Source: Pseudodesulfovibrio sp. (GTDB lineage: Bacteria; Desulfobacterota; Desulfovibrionia; Desulfovibrionales; Desulfovibrionaceae). Taken from it: a stretch of 64,000 nt of DNA. The stretch lies in the NCBI GenBank assembly GCA_016342345.1, contig JAEINO010000001.1, forward strand, positions 248,001 to 312,000. The letters run 5' to 3'. The translations under genes and the position numbers were made by a program. This document shows positions 62,852 to 64,000 of this stretch, piece by piece. Position 1 is the first letter of the stretch, and each line of letters starts with the position of its first letter. The notes beneath the pieces are model-generated. The model was not told the DNA's origin. It saw nothing but the letters and a program-made list of their open reading frames with translations, and searched no databases.

Positions 62852-64000
62852 ATGTCCAACCAACTCGATGCAGCAAATATGTCGCGGAATCCATACCGCA
62901 CAATCTGGAACCTCGCCTGGCCTCAAATCCTGATGATGTTCTTTCACTTTTTCATCGGCATGGCCGATGTCTGGGTGGCAGGACACATCGACCGGCAAGT
63001 TCAGGCCTCTCTGGGCCTCATATCACAATCATTATTCCTGCTTCTCGTTGTTGCCATGGCCATTGCCAACGGTGCCGTGGCCGCCATCAGCCAATCCATT
63101 GGTGCCCAAAAACACACACGAGTCAGACGTTATGTAGGACTGTGTCTCATTCTGGCTGCAATCCTCGGTGGAACATTTCTGATACTGGGCCTTCCCCTCA
63201 AAAACGTTCTCCTGAGCGCATTGCAAGTTCCAGAAGAAATGCGTCCCATTACGGAATATTTCCTCACTGTCTATCTTTTCGTCCTGCCACCCTACTATAT
63301 CATGATCATCACCAATGCCATATTCAGGGCCAGCAAAGAGGTCATGTACCCTCTTTATAGTATCATGGCCGTCACCATCCTCAATGGAGTCCTGGACATC
63401 GGCCTTGGTCTTGGATGGTGGGGATTCCCCAATATCGGCTTCAAGGGGCTGGCCTGGGCGACATTCGCTTCCGTAACCGTAGGTGCATGCATCAACTTAT
63501 TCATTCTGGCAAAAAAAGGACTTCTCAAACCAGAAAGCTTTGCTCCCTGGCGCTGGATGAAACGTGCGGCACCCTATCTCCTCAAAGTGGCATGGCCTGC
63601 CGGACTACATCAAATAGTCTGGCATTCAGGCTATCTGGTACTCTACGCCATAACCGCCAGCCTTCCTTTGGGAGAAATTGACGCATTGGCCGGCATGGCC
63701 ATCGGCCTGCGCATCGAAGCCCTGCTCTTCCTGCCAGCGTTTGCCTTCAACATGACCGCAAGCATTTTAGTCGGCCACTATCTCGGCGCACAACAACCAG
63801 GCGAAGCCAAAAAATTCGGCGTACGGATACTCTGTCTTGGCCTGATCACCATCACACTTTTCTCCATGATCGTATGGCAATTTGTTGTCCCATGGGTCGA
63901 CCTGCTGACCAGGGATGCCGCTGTTGCGGCCCAAGCTGTGAATTATCTCAAATGGAACATGCTTGCCATCCCGTTCACCCTGATCAGCATGATCATGGCC
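62852..64000 (+). CDS. MATE family efflux transporter, 5' part
   Basis: A multidrug/toxin efflux transporter cut by the window edge; 383 codons are present. After a short N-terminus, MATE helices follow, with IWNLAWPQILMMFFHFFIGMADVWVAG (helix 1-2), QSIGAQKHTRVRRY, and VAWPAGLHQIVW with VGHYLGAQQPGEA in the second half. About ten helices are visible, leaving two or so beyond the edge. The best start is ATG 62852; an in-frame ATG at 62879 is an alternative. Neither has a clear ribosome site. Confidence 0.9.
   Translation, partial: MSNQLDAANMSRNPYRTIWNLAWPQILMMFFHFFIGMADVWVAGHIDRQVQASLGLISQSLFLLLVVAMAIANGAVAAISQSIGAQKHTRVRRYVGLCLILAAILGGTFLILGLPLKNVLLSALQVPEEMRPITEYFLTVYLFVLPPYYIMIITNAIFRASKEVMYPLYSIMAVTILNGVLDIGLGLGWWGFPNIGFKGLAWATFASVTVGACINLFILAKKGLLKPESFAPWRWMKRAAPYLLKVAWPAGLHQIVWHSGYLVLYAITASLPLGEIDALAGMAIGLRIEALLFLPAFAFNMTASILVGHYLGAQQPGEAKKFGVRILCLGLITITLFSMIVWQFVVPWVDLLTRDAAVAAQAVNYLKWNMLAIPFTLISMIMA

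Overview
The window is 64 kb of a bacterial chromosome that reads as a sulfate-reducing member of the Desulfovibrionaceae (Desulfovibrio or Pseudodesulfovibrio type). The case rests on two small assimilatory-type (low-spin) siroheme sulfite reductase proteins, abundant ferredoxin-like proteins, a NifU/NifS/CysK/CysE set, a NIL-domain ferredoxin, citramalate synthase, a CheZ/PilZ pair, and the gene order mfd-PpiC-SurA-RodZ-RecO-GlyQ-GlyS. Base composition is moderate and gene density is high. I saw no rRNA or tRNA gene, CRISPR array, prophage or transposase, so this is mostly core chromosome.

Layout. 1-3.6 kb (+): Fe-S cluster and cysteine synthesis (nifU 3' part, nifS, cysK, cysE). 3.7-4.3 kb (-): a membrane-anchored TPR protein. 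4.6-10.8 kb (+): ileS, lspA, a small membrane protein, a CpoB-like lipoprotein, a NIL ferredoxin, a PilZ protein and cheZ. 10.9-12.3 kb (-): mgtE. 12.4-16 kb (+): nadC-nadA-nadB, the complete route from aspartate to nicotinate mononucleotide. 16-16.6 kb: an intergenic region with hairpins, a possible small RNA and a 126-bp imperfect palindrome. 16.6-19.4 kb (-): trkA-trkH potassium uptake. 19.6-24.2 kb: a redox cluster (membrane polyferredoxin, ferredoxin, cupin, two siroheme proteins) divergent from a Crp/Fnr regulator, with an FNR-like palindrome between them. 24.2-35 kb (-): rpsT, then the operon read mfd, PpiC lipoprotein, surA-like, rodZ-like, recO, glyQ, glyS. 35-37.6 kb: cheW, a small unknown gene and ugd. 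37.8-44.4 kb (+): pdxJ, acpS, nnrE-nnrD, a CBS protein, tsaE, lysC, cimA. 44.5-47.4 kb: a degenerate EAL-HDOD protein and an AT-rich patch holding one unknown lipoprotein, the most foreign-looking piece. 47.5-51.1 kb: gap and surE (-), then a YhaM-like nuclease and tmk (+). 51.2-54.6 kb (+): a polar amino-acid ABC transporter without an ATPase gene, followed by a glutaredoxin and a ferredoxin:thioredoxin reductase-like protein. 54.7-60 kb: metY, a small unknown gene, trmFO, and oppD/oppF ATPases. 60-64 kb: an HD protein, cbiQ-cbiO, a CheY-like regulator, and a MATE transporter that runs off the end.

Several start codons were moved from the longest open frame to sites with a good Shine-Dalgarno: trkA (TTG), surA-like (GTG), cbiQ (GTG), and glyQ, trmFO, surE, cheW and others (ATG). 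rpsT uses TTG. oppF has no ATG, GTG or TTG before its first NBD strand; the best-placed initiator is ATC.

The strongest leads are the Crp/Fnr-linked twin siroheme/polyferredoxin cluster, the palindromic element with a possible sRNA beside it, the Grx/FTR pair fused into a transporter operon, the unusual oppF start, and the AT-rich lipoprotein island.
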